Of a stretch of DNA of 64,000 bases, positions 1-13,200 are shown in pieces (position 1 is the first letter of the stretch; each line of letters starts with the position of its first letter). This DNA comes from Branchiostoma floridae (taxonomy: Eukaryota > Chordata > Leptocardii > Amphioxiformes > Branchiostomatidae): contig NC_049997.1 of NCBI RefSeq assembly GCF_000003815.2, positions 11,367,888 through 11,431,887 on the forward strand, in the 5' to 3' direction. Made by a program: the position numbers and the translations under genes. The notes under the pieces are model-generated. The model saw nothing but the letters and a program-made list of their open reading frames with translations, ran no database searches and was not told the DNA's origin.

Positions 1-159
1 TTTAGTTTTTTAAATTTTTAAAATTTAAAAAAGTAAATGTCTCTATGGATTATCCTCAACACTATAAATTTTTTTTAGTCTCAAACCTTAAACTTACACG
101 TACAGGAGATAGCTTAAGCCTCCCTGAATTGTGTAAAGTCTATTACAATAAAAATCACA

Positions 160-397
160 TAAAGCTAGTTCACCTTTATCTGTGGGGTACCCTATAGGTC
201 CATATCTTTGTTTTTGGTACATGGTACCTAGCGATATCAAGTCAACGGATGGTGGGTTCAAACTGCAACATTTTGAAAATACTTACTAGTATGCAATTTA
301 AAACGCCCACCAACTTGATATCTCTAAATACCTTGTTTTTTAAAACAACTGATATAGGTTACCCCGCGGATAATGATGAACTACATGTAGCGTTACA
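160..397. repeat. Foldback MITE family A, copy 1
   Basis: Short element whose two halves are reverse complements: the left end reads GCTAGTTCACC and the right end GAACTA...GCGTTACA. The middle holds the family signature, a palindromic TATCAAGTC/GACTTGATATC-type core and a GATATAGGTTACCCCGCGG block. The same layout recurs at 2930, 4012, 11411, 38264, 48428, 49210, 50621 and (partial) 53634. No coding capacity. Boundaries are approximate. Confidence 0.75.
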
Positions 398-566
398 GTA
401 TTTTACAAACATTTGACAAGATAAGAGACAGTCAGAGGGCAAGCAAGAGAGTATGTGCTTGTGTATCGTTGAAAAGTCTTGCAGCACACAGTGATTATGA
501 ATGAGGTCTGAGCAGGCTGTCCCTAATGCTACAAATTGGACTTAACATCTTTTTCTGATGTTGAAG

Positions 567-831
567 CAGGGTTGTAGCCAGCACCCGTCCTTCCGTCCTT
601 TGACGGAATTTTGCAGCTGGGGACGGAAAAAAAAATTGCCCATTCAGTCCTCTGTGAGCAAAGTCTTTGAACGGTCAAAATGCAGGAAATAGCGTTTCAT
701 AGGGTCAGATTTTCAAAATTTTCCTTGGGAACATGCCCCTGGACCCGGGTCCCCCCTAGGAATGCTGCATCAAAGCCATTCAAAATTGAGGGGATGGAAA
801 ATGATTTCTGGCTGGCTTAGTAACAACCCTG
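567..831. mobile_element. hAT-like non-autonomous element
   Basis: Ends are inverted repeats, CAGGGTTGTAGCCAGC on the left and GCTGGC...ACAACCCTG on the right. It is flanked by 8-bp near-identical direct repeats, TGTTGAAG (559-566) and CGTTGAAG (832-839), with one mismatch. CAGGGTTG-type termini and 8-bp duplications are typical of hAT transposons. It is too short to encode a transposase. A related copy lacking clear ends lies at about 16364-16560 and shares the CCGTCCTTCCGTCCTTTGAC core. Confidence 0.65.
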
Positions 832-839
832 CGTTGAAG

Positions 840-2929
840 TATTCGTAGGCTAGGCGGAGATCAATCTGTTTTCACCAATCATAAATTGGTCAGTAAGTAA
901 CCGCTCCTAAAAGAGTGATTGTCGGATATACAGTGGCTGCCTCATGAAAATGGAATCTGTGGGTCAGATCAGGTCGTTTCTCTATGTCCAAAATTGGCAC
1001 AGATGCCCAAAATATACATTTTGTGGGGTTAAACAACAGCTTCAAGTTTGTAGATATACTGATGATGCTTGCAATACCAATTTTGTTGCTCAGCTCCTTA
1101 TGTATTTTGTTTACACAATCTATCATAAGAACTTAACTGTCAGTTTAGTGCATGTCCGTTCACTAAACGCCACTAAATATAGTATAGTGTTAATGTTATG
1201 AGGGTTTTGGACCACCCCCATGCAACTAGTGGTAGGGTCCGGTTGTTCATCATTATGGGTTCCATTTAGATGTTGCCAAATAGATTGTGCTCCTGACTAT
1301 GCGCTCACTGTCATCCTTGAGTCGTATATTTCTTTCTAACTCAGAATACCTACCATTTAAGCTTAAATAACAGCTTAGCTAGTTTGGGGCCCCCTAGCAG
1401 CTTTCCCTGGTACTGCAGCTGAACCTCAAGCCTGCTCATGATTTTTGGATATGTACATTGTAGATGCCCCATTAGTCTAACTTGCTCGATGATAATTTAT
1501 GGATTATTCTCCTGTCAATTTTGACAGATGAATGGGCAAATAGTTACTTAATGAGGTGGGTTTGGCGACCTGTTTGCCTGACCTGCACATGCCTTTAAAG
1601 GTTAAATCCCTCTCGTCTACTAATGCTCATTAGAGTCTCACGGGTGCAGCCTGCCACATGTAAGAGTCGGCCCCAGCAGATGCAGCTTTGTTAGTTGGAA
1701 TATCCGTCTCCTAGGAGGACTTCTGACCAGTGATGCAAGAGGTACCTCCTACCCCTCATGTATTTTGAATAAGCCTGAGGTGCGTCAAGCCCGAACATGC
1801 CCCTATAGGCTTGCCGCTGTCACTAGCCGAAGCTAGGTACTTATTGTCACCTGAGTCAAGTGAGGAAAGTTGTGTTAAGTGCCTTACCCAAGGGCACAAG
1901 ATCGGTGATCTGGCAGACAGGATTCGGACTCGGGACCTCTTGGGCCTGAGCCTAACGTGCTGCCAATTTGCCATGCAATCCCACAAATAGTAATTTAAAT
2001 GAGTCAAAACTATGTGGTCTGAGGAAGGTACATTTTCAGGTCAGACTGTCAGAGACTGTTATTGAAGCAAAGTACAGGACTGCCATGATTAATTACTTTG
2101 GGCAGTGACAACCTTACATAGAGGGATGGTAATATACATGATGTAAGGCCTGATGACATTAACATAATCTAATCAATTGGAGTAGGGCTATCCTACACTA
2201 CAATAGGGACGTCAGTCGTCAGTTGAGGCAGTTGGTTTTCTGTGTCAGGCCACAGGAGCTCTGTAAGGTAAGTGGTCATTGGAGTAAATTACATCATGCT
2301 TCGACTACAACTGTCAATCACTGTAATGAAGTGAAGTGCAAAACTATAGGTGCCGGAGACATGCCACCATTGATTTCATCATCTTGTAACACGACCTCAA
2401 ATAGGTCACAAATCAGTAACGGATAAAAGTGAACTAGCATTCGGAAGGGCTTGAATTACCCATTAACTGCAACCTGCAGTTTGCAAATTAATTTATGTAG
2501 AAGAAAAAATCAAGACCTTTTAACTTTGTATGCTACAAGTATTGAGGATTGATATCAATAATGATATTTTGGAGGAAAAAGAATAACAGAGCATCTAGAA
2601 CTGGTCTGAAAAATGCGTCATGGTTTTCATTATGACATGTTGCTTTTTAGTCCTTTGGGATATTTCGTAACCCCATATGAAGCCTCCTAATTTCATCCAA
2701 AAGGGTTGTACCATTGTCCAATGGAGCACATTACCACAATTGCCAGATGACATCAGTTGCAATTATGGAGTGGGCAGCAAGAATTTATGGGGTGATTAAA
2801 CAAGTAGGCTTAATGAACTAGTGTCTGTGAGTGTCTCATGAGGATTTGTACAGTACAATAATGATAATGTTGGGGGAATTACTTTCTTCATTGTCACTGT
2901 TTGAGCTTTTTTCCCCCTCAGGTACATTA
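840..2929. other. Intergenic, no gene seen
   Basis: Apart from a tRNA-derived SINE at 1780-1990 I see no supported gene. The open frames are short, have no recognisable domains and no convincing splice context. The sequence is AT-rich and ordinary. Confidence 0.5.
1780..1990 (-). repeat. tRNA-derived SINE, family 1
   Basis: On the minus strand the head (near 1985) reads as a tRNA relic: an A-box-like stretch GGCAAATTGGCAGCACG followed by a B-box-like GAGTCCGAATCCT, then a non-tRNA body containing GATCTTGTGCCCTTGGG. A second copy with the same GGCAGCACGTTGAGCTCAGG and GAGTTCGAAACCT signatures lies on the plus strand at 28572, inside CHMP2A intron 1. Confidence 0.6.
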
Positions 2930-3134
2930 TGTAACGCTAGTTCACCTTTATTCGTGGGGGTAACCTTTATCCGTTGCATGGAAAATCGGAATATTAAGGG
3001 ATATCAAGTCAACAGACGGCTGTTTCAGACTGGAATGCGATGAAAATATTGAAATTTGAAACCAACTCCGTCGACAAAATACCCCGGTTTAAAACAATAG
3101 GTTACCTCGGGAATAAAGGTGAACTACCGTTACA
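2930..3134. repeat. Foldback MITE family A, copy 2
   Basis: Complete copy: starts TGTAACGCTAGTTCACC and ends GAACTACCGTTACA. The inner core has GATATCAAGTCAACAGACGG opposed to CCGTCGAC, and the GATATAGG-type block is shortened. Confidence 0.75.
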
Positions 3135-4011
3135 CTGTGGTTTTATTTCGAATTTGTGTTATTGAGTTGGTGAATATGGGGGTATTGTAATGTTATCCGT
3201 CGGTGTGTTTCATCGTCTGTCTGCCAGACTAAGGCAGAAATGGAGCAATAGGATACTTGGAGAGTTGGAGGTCAGTAGTTTCGGCTTTGAGCCAATGTTA
3301 TACACTGTGATGTGGGACGTATTGTGGTCTTGTGACCCCTGATTCCAACAATGTCAATGGTTGTTTTTTTACCACTGCATTATATTATATTACATTAGAT
3401 AAATGCGTACAGTTCAGTTGGGAAAATGATGTGCATCACCACTGTTATCATTGGTTATGAGACCGCTGTCTGAATTTTTGTGCCGCCAATGCAGCTGCAT
3501 ATTTCATGAACCTAATGTGATATCCGGGTGATAAAACTGTCTGTGTCTAATATGAAGAAATTAGATTTAATGATACACTCTAGAAAAAACAAAAACATGT
3601 TCTTAACCAGCGGAGAATTATCAGAGATATCTGAAAATGTAGAGACGTCTGTAAATTTGCTTCTACTCCCCTTAAAGTCTGATTTTTGCATCTTGATGTT
3701 GTGTTTTATTTGTTGCACATCCATTAATGCACAGATGAGCTAGTATATGCATTCATGAATAACTTAACAAGCTTGATCTTTACTTTGAAATTTATTCCGT
3801 ACAATGATCAAGATGATCATCCTTTGCAACAAAGCCTTTGTAATGTGACAGAATGATCATAGTATTCAAAATTTCATACACATGTTTTTGCATTTAGAGC
3901 ATCAGACTTAAGACTTGAATGGCAATATAGACAATATCTTCTGTGATGTCGATGTAGTGTAGTCTTATGGAGAAGTGAAATGAAAGGCTTGCAAATTTAA
4001 AAAAAAAGACA
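3135..4011. other. Intergenic, no gene seen
   Basis: No splice-supported exons, RNA genes or obvious repeats recognised. Confidence 0.4.
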
Positions 4012-4232
4012 TGTAACGCTAGTTTACCTTTATTCGCGGGGTAACCTTTATCCGTTGTATATAAAATCGTAGTATTTAGGGATATTGATTCTACAAACGG
4101 CTGTTTCAGACTGGAATGCTATAAAAAATATTGCAATTTCAAACCAACAACCGTCGACTAGATTCTCCTAAATATCTTGTTTAAAAAAACGGATATAGGT
4201 TACCAGGTGAATAAAGGTGAACTACTGTTACA
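4012..4232. repeat. Foldback MITE family A, copy 3
   Basis: Begins TGTAACGCTAGTTTACC and ends GAACTACTGTTACA, with the ACGGATATAGGTTACC block near the right end. Same organisation as the copy at 2930. Confidence 0.75.
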
Positions 4233-4359
4233 TGAAATAGACCTTTTCATGGAGTGCAGCATGTTGGCATATGATCAAGCATGAAATCATGCTACTGGTA
4301 TGTCTTAAATATATAGGTAATTTTGTTACTAGACATCTAATTACCTGCATGTATGCAGG

Positions 4360-4990
4360 TATGGTTTTGATGCTGGTGGGAACTTTTCGGTAGCCGGGGA
4401 TGTAGGGCGCTGTATCTCGTGAACGGATGGTGCGAGCACGACGATTTTTGGTACCTGGGTTGGGGGTGGTAGCCTAACACTCAGGTTTGATTTTGGGCCT
4501 CCTGGCGTTTGAACTTGACATTGCAGGTGGCATTTTTGGTGTTTTTGGGGCACTTTTGGCGCTGTGTGTCCGGAACGATACGCGCGATTGCGACGATTTT
4601 TGGTGCATGGGTGGGGGGTTGTTGCCTGTTGCCTAGGATTGACTTTGGGCCTTGTCGCGTTTGAACTTGACCCGGCAGGTCGAATTTTGTGTCCGGGAGG
4701 GGTGTTTCCGGAGTTATATCTTCTGAACGGCTGGTGCTGGCGCGATGATATTTGGCACATGTGTCGGCGGTGGCTGAATAATGCTCAATTTTGATTTTGG
4801 CGCCCTTGGTGCTTGAACTTGACATTTTAGGTTACCTTTTGTGCGGGCACGGGGCGTGCGCTGTATCTCCGGAACGCAAGGTGCCATTGTGTTGCCATTT
4901 GGTACGTGAGTTGTTTGTGGTGTCCTGGTGGTCAGGTTTGATTTTGGGCCTCCTAGTGCTTGAACTTGATACTGTATAGGTTGACCCTGT
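4360..4990. repeat. Degenerate tandem repeat, about 150-bp period
   Basis: Four diverged units. The shared marker TTGATTTTGGG(CC) occurs near 4486, 4639, 4791 and 4938, giving spacings of about 153, 152 and 147 bp. It is followed each time by a variant of GTTTGAACTTGAC and preceded by CTGTATCTC..GAACG. Because the units are G/T-rich and stop-poor, long frames are open on both strands (for example 4341-4825 on minus), but their proteins are low-complexity repeats and I do not accept them as genes. Single related units appear near 54250 and 58490. Confidence 0.6.
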
Positions 4991-5261
4991 TTTAGTGTGG
5001 TTGGGGCATCCTCCCAATATCTGCTTGGTTTTAAAAACAGATTATGGTTGGGTGTAGAACCATCATCTGGTCTGGGCCACCTTCAATGTATCAGGTTACT
5101 TAGTGGCACTGACAGTTTGCCAGATGACGGGAGTGTGCCAGATTATATATCTGTTGGTCAGGTATAATTGGAGTTTGCTTATTACTCTTTGTGGTGTTTC
5201 TAGAGCTGTATAGTACTGAGTTTTAAGTTCCGGTACAAGTTCCTTTACCCTGTTGGCAATC

Positions 5262-5345
5262 ATGGTTGAACTTGAACTTAAACAGAAGAAGATGCAATTT
5301 TCTAATGTGGAGGAGAACTGTATAGAGTGTGGGCATAAGAGAAAG
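5262..5345 (+). CDS. Candidate isolated first coding exon, unknown protein
   Basis: A start codon opens 28 codons that end exactly at a consensus donor (AAAG followed by GTATGT). The peptide is charged and Gln/Lys-rich and ends in a CxxC pair (NCIECGHKRK), which could be half of a zinc knuckle. I cannot find the following exon. Joining it in phase 0 to the sialyltransferase exon at 10255 gives an immediate stop, so it does not belong to that gene as read. It could be chance. Confidence 0.2.
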
Positions 5346-7064
5346 GTATGTGTATGATTTGTCCTGTGTTTCTTTTTGTTTCTTTGGTAATGCCATTTCC
5401 ATACTGTATACAGGTAATTTGTTGTTTTGGGCTAGTCATATTCGCTTGGTTTTTGGGCCTGCTTAATCTATGGTACAGGCAGGGTTAAGTGGTGGAGGCT
5501 TAGCTTTGTTCTGTTTTAAATTCAGTATCGTTTGTTGCATTTTGTCGCGGCAAATATATGATGAAATTCCCCTTCTAAGCAACTGCTCATTGGTTTGCGG
5601 GGATGTTTGCTGGGTGTTTGCTTTGACTACAACAGCTTCTGAACTTTTCAAAGCTTCCATTGCCAGCAGCTTGCCATCTATAAATGGGATTGACAAGGAC
5701 ATTTTTCATAGTAAATTATGCTGTTAAATTTGGCTTAGATACTACAGGAGATTTAGGTTTGGGTTGGATGGATTGAATGAAAATATCATACCACCCTGGG
5801 GACTAACTGTTGCTGCTGCATGGGGGCTACCACTATTCATGTTGTCTAATTTCTATGGAACTACAGATAAAAGTATCATTGGTCAAATTATGCGAGTAAC
5901 ATTCCGATGTCAAGTGAATAACACCCCAGAAATAAATCTTTAATGAATATCATTGGAAGAACACAAACCAAGGAGACTTAGCAGCTGCATTAGGTCAGTA
6001 CATTGAAATAGGAAGATATTAGTATATCATGTGACAGAGTAACTACATGTGCATGGGCCATCTGAGACAAAAAAAGGTAGCGTCTCAACAACTTCAAAGT
6101 ACTGTGGTTGGTTACATTCTTAAGAAATCCAAAATAAGTAATGTTCATCCCTGTCCAAACTTACAAATTCAGAAAATGGAATTTCAGAGTCAGACTTTTG
6201 CATGGTGCACAACCAACACAGTAAAAAGCTCATTTTTCCAACCACGTACCACAGACAAAAAGGCAAAAATACACAATAGGTCTACAGAAACCCAATACAT
6301 TTCATGCAGGCCTGAGGTCTACGAACTCTTGTTTTCAGTTTTAATCATTTTAAGTTTAAAAAAAAACTACCAGTAGGTTTTTGAAAATGGCCTTATCAAC
6401 CCAACTTGCACATGCTATGCATTAGAAGATGATTTCATAAAGAATGATTAAAAAAAGACCCATTTTCATTCAGACATGTGTACATGACATGATAATTTAC
6501 ATTTAGTATACTAGACTGCCCAGTGCAACAATTTCACAGCCAATTTTGGACTGTACAAAAAAAAAAATATTTGCTAGGAAGTCTTTTTCAATTCTAAACC
6601 ATTACACATTTCCCATCTTTCAATATGGCCCATACTTTGCACGTCTTTTTACATAGGTCTTTGCAAAAGCCACTGCTCATATGAGATAGACATAATAAGA
6701 CAGGGATTCCGACATTCAGCACACTCCAGCACCTGCTAAGCTCGTTTCTTCCTGCGGCATCGCTAGTGAGGTGAAAACACGTCTGCTTATTAAAAACCAG
6801 CATGCTGTACTCGTTTGTCACAATTACATGAGCAGACGCATAACACCATGAAGCTCAGTCAGATTAACAACATTGTAGAATCATTATTTAGCTGACAACT
6901 GAAAGGCTTTTTATTAAGCTACAGCGCTGTGGCTTGGCCGTAGCTAATATTGGCAGTCAAAGTGTGCAAAATATGATTTAAGGGCTTGTTGCTGGTATGT
7001 TAACTGTTAACCGGTGAATGAGTTAGAATATTGATCTGTGTTTGTACCTACTTTGTTGCAACAG
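5346..7064. other. Intergenic, no gene seen
   Basis: Open frames at 5463-5727 and 6047-6376 lack recognisable domains and splice context. A short stretch near 6305-6330 (GAGGTCTACGAACTCTTG) matches the right terminus of the element at 57252-59192, so a fragment of that family sits here. Confidence 0.4.
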
Positions 7065-7396
7065 CAGGGCTTGAAATAGTATTTTCTGCATACCTCCACT
7101 GGAGCAGGTAACATTGAAAATTACCTGCACCAGACAAATTTTACCTGCACCACTCTGAATAAGGAAGAATGGATCATACTAGAATTGTTCAGGAACCATT
7201 GCTACTTTTTCTTTTATACTTTATAGGTGGTAACAGTCAATGGAGCTAGTAACAGTTCATTCACACCTACACTATACATTTATGTATAAAACCCAGTACA
7301 TGGACCAGTGCAGGTTAGGTGCAGGTTGACACCAGAAATACCTGCACAGCTCCAGTTTTACTTGCACTAACCTGCATATGCATATTTTGAGCCCTG
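7065..7396. mobile_element. Short TIR element, hAT-like ends
   Basis: Left end CAGGGCTTGAAAT and right end ATTTTGAGCCCTG are imperfect inverted repeats. The interior is rich in ACCTGCAC/GTGCAGGT motifs. The fragment ACACCAGAAATACCTGCACA recurs at about 14772, where a Mutator-like element has inserted into a relative of this repeat. The target-site duplication is ambiguous. Confidence 0.45.
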
Positions 7397-8439
7397 AACA
7401 GAGTGTTTTAATATTTTGGGCAGATGTGATATGTAGAATTTCATTTTTCGATGTTATGTAGGTTAAGCACACAGAAATATAACATTCATATTGTATATAC
7501 TTGACATCATTCCAGATCATAGACCAGAAAGTGAGTGCGTGTGAGTGATCTGTTCAGTCATCAGCAGAATTGTATGTGTCCACTTAGTTACCACAGTGCA
7601 TGTATGAATAAAAATTTGACCTACAAAAGGTGCGTTTTGCAATTCAACTATTTGCAATTCATCTTCCTTTTCTTTTAGACTTTAGTTTATGAAAGCATTA
7701 TATTGCTTTATGGTAGTGTGCATGGCATTGACAAAACGAGACTACCTGTAAATTTAAATGAGACTACCTGTAAATGTAATGAGTTTTGGTGCCTAAATTT
7801 CAGTGAAAAAATCAAGTGTTTGAAGCATCTTTGATTTCACAGATGAAACAACAGCAGCGAGACAATTAGTAGAAAAGCCTGATTTTGGGTCTAATTTTCA
7901 GTTTGCAATGTTAGAAGTCAGACTGTTACTTAGAATGCAGAACTTGAAACTACTGCAGGTATTTGAGATTCACAATATTACAATTTGTCTCTTCTTCATG
8001 ATTGGTGTACACTCACATCAATCCTGATTCTCTTGAGGGTTCCTTCAAATGGGGCTTAAAAGCCTCATCCATACGTAAATGCTCTTTGTGACGCCACATG
8101 TGCTAATATCTCACGGTCATCAAAATTGGGGTCATGTAGTTTTGAATTTAGAGTGTGGCAGAGAGCTTTTTGAAGGATCTGGTCAGCTTTTAAGTCTGTT
8201 GCAGAATTTTGGAGAGCTGAAAAAAGCTGCTTTGAACCAGGTTAAGTGTATATTGTAGTTAAGTGGTGAAAACCTAAAGCAGAATATTAATTTGTGTGAA
8301 CATAGGTCATACAACTAGAATCATGCTATTTTAGTTTCAGATATGTTGTACATTGGAATCATGCTATTCAGATATATGTACATTGTCCCGTATGTAGTAC
8401 TAAATCATACACCCCTGCCATCTTAGCTTTCCCTAGCGC
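7397..8439. other. Intergenic, no gene seen
   Basis: Nothing recognised; presumably the 5' flank or a 5' UTR intron of the downstream sialyltransferase gene. Confidence 0.4.
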
Positions 8440-10240
8440 TGAATGACCTTTACACTGACACAGCTGTCCCTGCCATTTACAGTCTGTGGTTTACTCATAA
8501 ACTGTTGCAGGCTCTGAATGTCACATTGACATTGCTGTCCCTGGTGCTGAATAACATACAAATTGACAGTGCTGTCCTTGGTGCTGAAAAACACTCACAT
8601 TGACATTGCTGTCTTTGGTGCTGAATAACACTCACATGGTCATTGCTGTCCCTGGTGCTGAATAGCACTCACATGTAAATTGCCGTCCCTGGTGCTGAAT
8701 AGCACTCACATGGAAATTGCTGTCCCTGGTGCTGAATAACACTCACATTGACATTGCTGTCCTTGGTGCTGAATAACACTCACATTGGCATTGCTGTCCT
8801 TGTTGCTGAATAACACTCACATTGACATTGCTGTCTTTGGTGCTAAATAACACTCACATTGACGTTGCCGTCCTTGTTGCTGAATAACACTCACATTGAC
8901 GTTGCTGTCCCTGGTGCTGAATAAGACTCACACTGACATTGCTGTCACTGGTGCTGAATAAGACTCACATTGACATTGCTGTCCTTGGTGCTGAATAACA
9001 CTCACATTGACATTGCTGTCCCTGGTGCTGAATAAGACTCACACTGACATTGCTGTCACTGGTGCTGAATAAGACTCACATTGACATTGCTGTCCTTGGT
9101 GCTGAATAACACTCACATTGACATTACTGTCCCTGGTGCTAAATAAGACTCACATTGACATTGCTGTCCCTGGTGCTGAATAAGACTCACACTGACATTG
9201 CTGTCCCTGGTGCTGAATAAGACTCACATTGACATTGCTGTCCTTGGTGCTGAATAACACTCACATTGACATTGCTGTCCCTGGTGCTGAATAAGACTCA
9301 CATTGACATTGCTGTCCTTGGTGCTGAATAACACTCACATTGACATTGCTGTCCTTGGTGCTGAATAACACTCACATTGACATTGACATTGCTGTCCTTG
9401 GTGCTGAATAACACTAACACTGACATTGCTGTCACTGGTGCTGAATAACACTCACATGGACATTGTTGTCCTTGGTGCTGAATAACACTCACATTGACAT
9501 TGCTGTCCTTGCTACTGAATAACACTCACATTGACATTGCTGTCCTTGCTGCTGAATAACACTCACATGGATATTGCTGTCCTTGGTGCTGAAAGACATT
9601 CACACTGATATTGCTGGCACTGGTACTGAAAGGCACTCACATTGACATTGCTTTCTTTGGTGCCTAATAACTTTCATACTAATATTACTTTTATTGAAGC
9701 CTTGGTGATGAAGGACATTCACACTGACAGTGCTGTGTCTGGTGCTGAAAGACACAACCATCAACATTGCTGTCACTGCTGCTGAAAGACATTCAAACTG
9801 ACAGTGCTGTACCTAGTGGCATTGAAAGACAGTGACACTGACAGTGCTGTCCCCTTTGCTGAAAGACAGCATCACTAGTGTTGCTGTCCCAGGTGCATTC
9901 ACACTGATGTTGCTGTGTCTGGTTTTGAAAGATACACGCTGCTGTCACTGGTGCTGAAGACATTCACACTGACATTGCTGTTTCCTTTTGCTGAAAGACA
10001 TTTACACTGATGGTGCTGAATAAGATATTGACATTGCTGTTCCTGGTGTCTGGTACTTTAAGACATTCACACTAACAGTGCTGTCCCTGGTGCTGAAAGA
10101 CAATCACATTGACATTTCTGTCCTTGGTACTTAATGACATTCAGACAACATAGGTGTCCCTTAAAAAAGCAGGGGTGCCTATCACATCTGTCCCTGATGC
10201 TGAATAACATTCACACTAACTTCATCATAATAATTATTTT
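8440..10240. repeat. 37-bp minisatellite
   Basis: Tandem array with the core unit ACTCACATTGACATTGCTG followed by TCCTTGGTGCTGAATAAC. The unit start recurs every 37 bp (for example 9001 to 9038). The central part (about 8580-9590) is regular with few substitutions (TCCCTGG/TCCTTGG; AATAACAC/AATAAGAC). Both flanks are increasingly degenerate, with units of altered length. One unit near 9380 has a duplicated CATTGA hexamer. A frame is open across part of the array on the minus strand but encodes only the repeat. The last unit ends about 15 bp before the intron's final pyrimidine-rich stretch. Confidence 0.9.
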
Positions 10241-10285
10241 CTTTGATATTTCAGTGTTGAGAAGGCCCTGCCACTCAGCTCTCTG

Positions 10286-13200
10286 ATGAAGCGAAAGGTC
10301 ATTGCCCTAGGGGTCATCAACCTTGTTGTGATCGGCATCACATGGATGGAAGTGCGCCATGGCTGGTCCTCACACCCAACTGTCTTCAACGTCTCCTCAA
10401 ACAGGTTAGCTTGCTTCCAAAAATAGTTTCATCACGTTGGTAGATCAAAAGATATAGGGTTTTTCTTTTATATATAATTACACAACCAGATAATCTCACC
10501 TTTAATAGCTGACTTTTTGATGCCTCATAGATATCTTCTTCAGAGCTTCTAACTAGAGTTCAGCCGTATTTGGGATGGTTCTTGCCGCAAAAGCGCCACC
10601 TACATTGGCTACATATAGCGGCGAGAAGCAGAACTCCAGTTAGAAGCTCTGAAGAACATGTCTCACAGGTATTGAAACATCAGCTAAGGTGAGATTAACT
10701 GGTTGTGTAAAAGAAAACTCCTTAATCTTAAGTTAGCTTTTTCTTTTCAAAAAGAATTCGTAGTCTGCATTCATTTTCCATAGAGGGTAATCAACCATTT
10801 CAATTCTCTCATCTAGTAGTCATCCAATGTGCCTTAGGTCAGGAATAAGCTATCACAGATTTTTACTACTTCACTCTAACTAAGGGTGCAGTCACACAGC
10901 TTGTGCGATTGCCATACAATTTTGATGCAGTAGGATTTTCAAGCAGGCTGTGACAGAACTAACCACTGAGAAGGATTCAAGACACCCTTTTGTGTTGCAA
11001 GACAGCTGTACTCTGAAGGAAACATGTATGGCTGTCCCAAAAACACCTGAAGTTAGCAATCATATAACGACCGCACGACCTTTGTGACAGTGCCCTAAGT
11101 GACTAATTCATCACAGAATGTAACCAGTGCATTTTGCATAAAGGTTGATTGTTGCCTGAATTTACCATTAAGCATAGCAGGCCTTCCTAAATCTAGCATA
11201 ATATATAGCTTCCTACCTTCCTGAATTGAGCATAAAGTGTTATCTGAACCCCATATGGAGATCCCTATGAATTAGCCACCTCCCTGCCAAGATGCATGTA
11301 ACCTTCTGACACCAACTTGGTATTGGATACAGGGTTGAGTAATGGGCAAAATGATCCAAAGAGCTGTGCAAACTTTCTTAGACTAGATAAGCTATAATAG
11401 TATTCAAAGTGTTAATGCTAGTTCACCTTTATTCGTAGGGTAATCATTATCCCTTAATTTTAAGAACAATGTATTTAGGGGTATCAAGTCGACAGATGGT
11501 GGTTTCAAACTGCAATATTTTAAAGATATCACAATTTGAAACTACTGTCCATCGACTTGATATCTCTGGATACCCTGTTTAGCAGCACAACAGATATAGT
11601 TTACCCGGCTGATAAAGGTAAACAAACTTTATATCTGAATCAATGTGACATGCTTATATCTGAATGTCACACATCATAAGTGTTGTATCTGAATGTAACA
11701 CAGAATATACTTGAGACTCCTAAGAATTTCACATTTACGTCTCTCCAGAGCCCACAAATTCCCCTCCAGAAAAGAGAGACCAGACTCAGGAACACTGTTC
11801 ACCGACCGTGTGCAGCCGTGGTCCCTCCTTCCCTGGTTCCCAGCCAGACGAGAGGTCCACAATGAAGCCAAAGTCGTCAAACCTCCCAGTAAGAAGAAAC
11901 CCGTAAAGCACACTCCTGTGTTGGAAGCTTGTCATCCACAGAGTTTCGAAGACGACTTTCCCGGGTACGGATACAAAAAGTCAACGACAGAGGAAACTGA
12001 ATGGAAGTTCAACTACACCGCCATCGAAGAACTAAGGTTTGTCGCTGTTAAAAAAGCTAGCAACCATTTTTACATTTTTTTTCACTCTCCGGTCGTGCTA
12101 GTTACATTCTTCCCAGAAGGCTCTTACCTGTTCTGACAGGGGACCAAAAACTTTTGTCCTTGTCGTCTTAGACTGCATGGCTATAAAGGCCTTCTCAATA
12201 ATGTCTTAAACACCTGAATGTCCAAAGCGTGCATATCTCGGAACTTACAAATTTTGTATTGGTAGATGTCTTTTAATTCATCATTTTTTAAAACAATTTG
12301 GCATTATTGTGGGGCGCAGGCTGTATTATGAGAGTGTACGTTACATTTTTACTGGGGATGCTTGCCATGTAAGGTCAAAGTCTTGCAAACTGACTTTCTC
12401 TTTTCCTTCCCAAGGGAATCCCTTGAGAAGTGCTGCCGTGTTCGAGACCTCTTCATTGCAACTAGGCAGAATGTCCCCAAGGGCTCTCTGCTTAGATTCG
12501 ATGGGGACAAGTCTGTGCTGAAGATCACCCACAGAACAACTGGCTTACTCCCGCAGGTAAGCAGTTTGGGGCTTTGAACAGTAACATCTATTATCATAAT
12601 ATATAATAAAGATGGCGGCGCATGTTCAATTTTGCCCGTTCAGTCGTATATCCGGGCTATTATGCAACGGTTCTTCACACTTTTGCAAGAGTTGTTGGTA
12701 AGGAACAGAAATTTAAGATTCATGTTGAATCATGCTCGTCTTGTGCCGTGAGCACGTGTGATTATTATCTACAAATCTGGCGATAAATGTGACAGTGTGT
12801 TCGTCCCATGACGAGCTCGCCTGCCTCAAAAAAGAATTGAAAACTTTTGGCCTTGTTTTCTTCGAATGCAGCGTTATCGAAGCCTTTTTAAAAATGTGTT
12901 GAACACGTGGATGTCTGAAGTGTGCATACCTCGGAACTTACTGTTGTTGCACTAGTAGATCTCCTCAAATTCATCGCTGATTTATTTGGCGGTATTGTGA
13001 TTAGTGCCGGTATTAAGATAATAGATATTAACTGTTGATGACAGTTCGTCTGCTCCACCTCACACGAGGCTGAACGATGATGATGATGATGAACTGTTGA
13101 TGATGTGTAGCAAATATTACACTGCAATGTTCAGTTTCTTGAATCATACTTGTGTTTGTACAAGTTATATCTGTATCCAATAACAATATGATGTTGAGTA

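Noticed and set aside
4341-4825. Two Pro/Lys-rich minus-strand ORFs
   Set aside because: Open because the tandem repeat is stop-poor; no domain or conservation signal beyond the repeat.
9298-9525. Repetitive minus-strand ORF in the minisatellite
   Set aside because: Encodes only the 37-bp repeat; no start or splice context.
5262-10404. Joining the CxxC candidate exon at 5262 to the sialyltransferase
   Set aside because: The donor is phase 0 and the acceptor at 10255 then reads TGT TGA, an immediate stop; the ATG at 10286 gives a normal short cytoplasmic tail.
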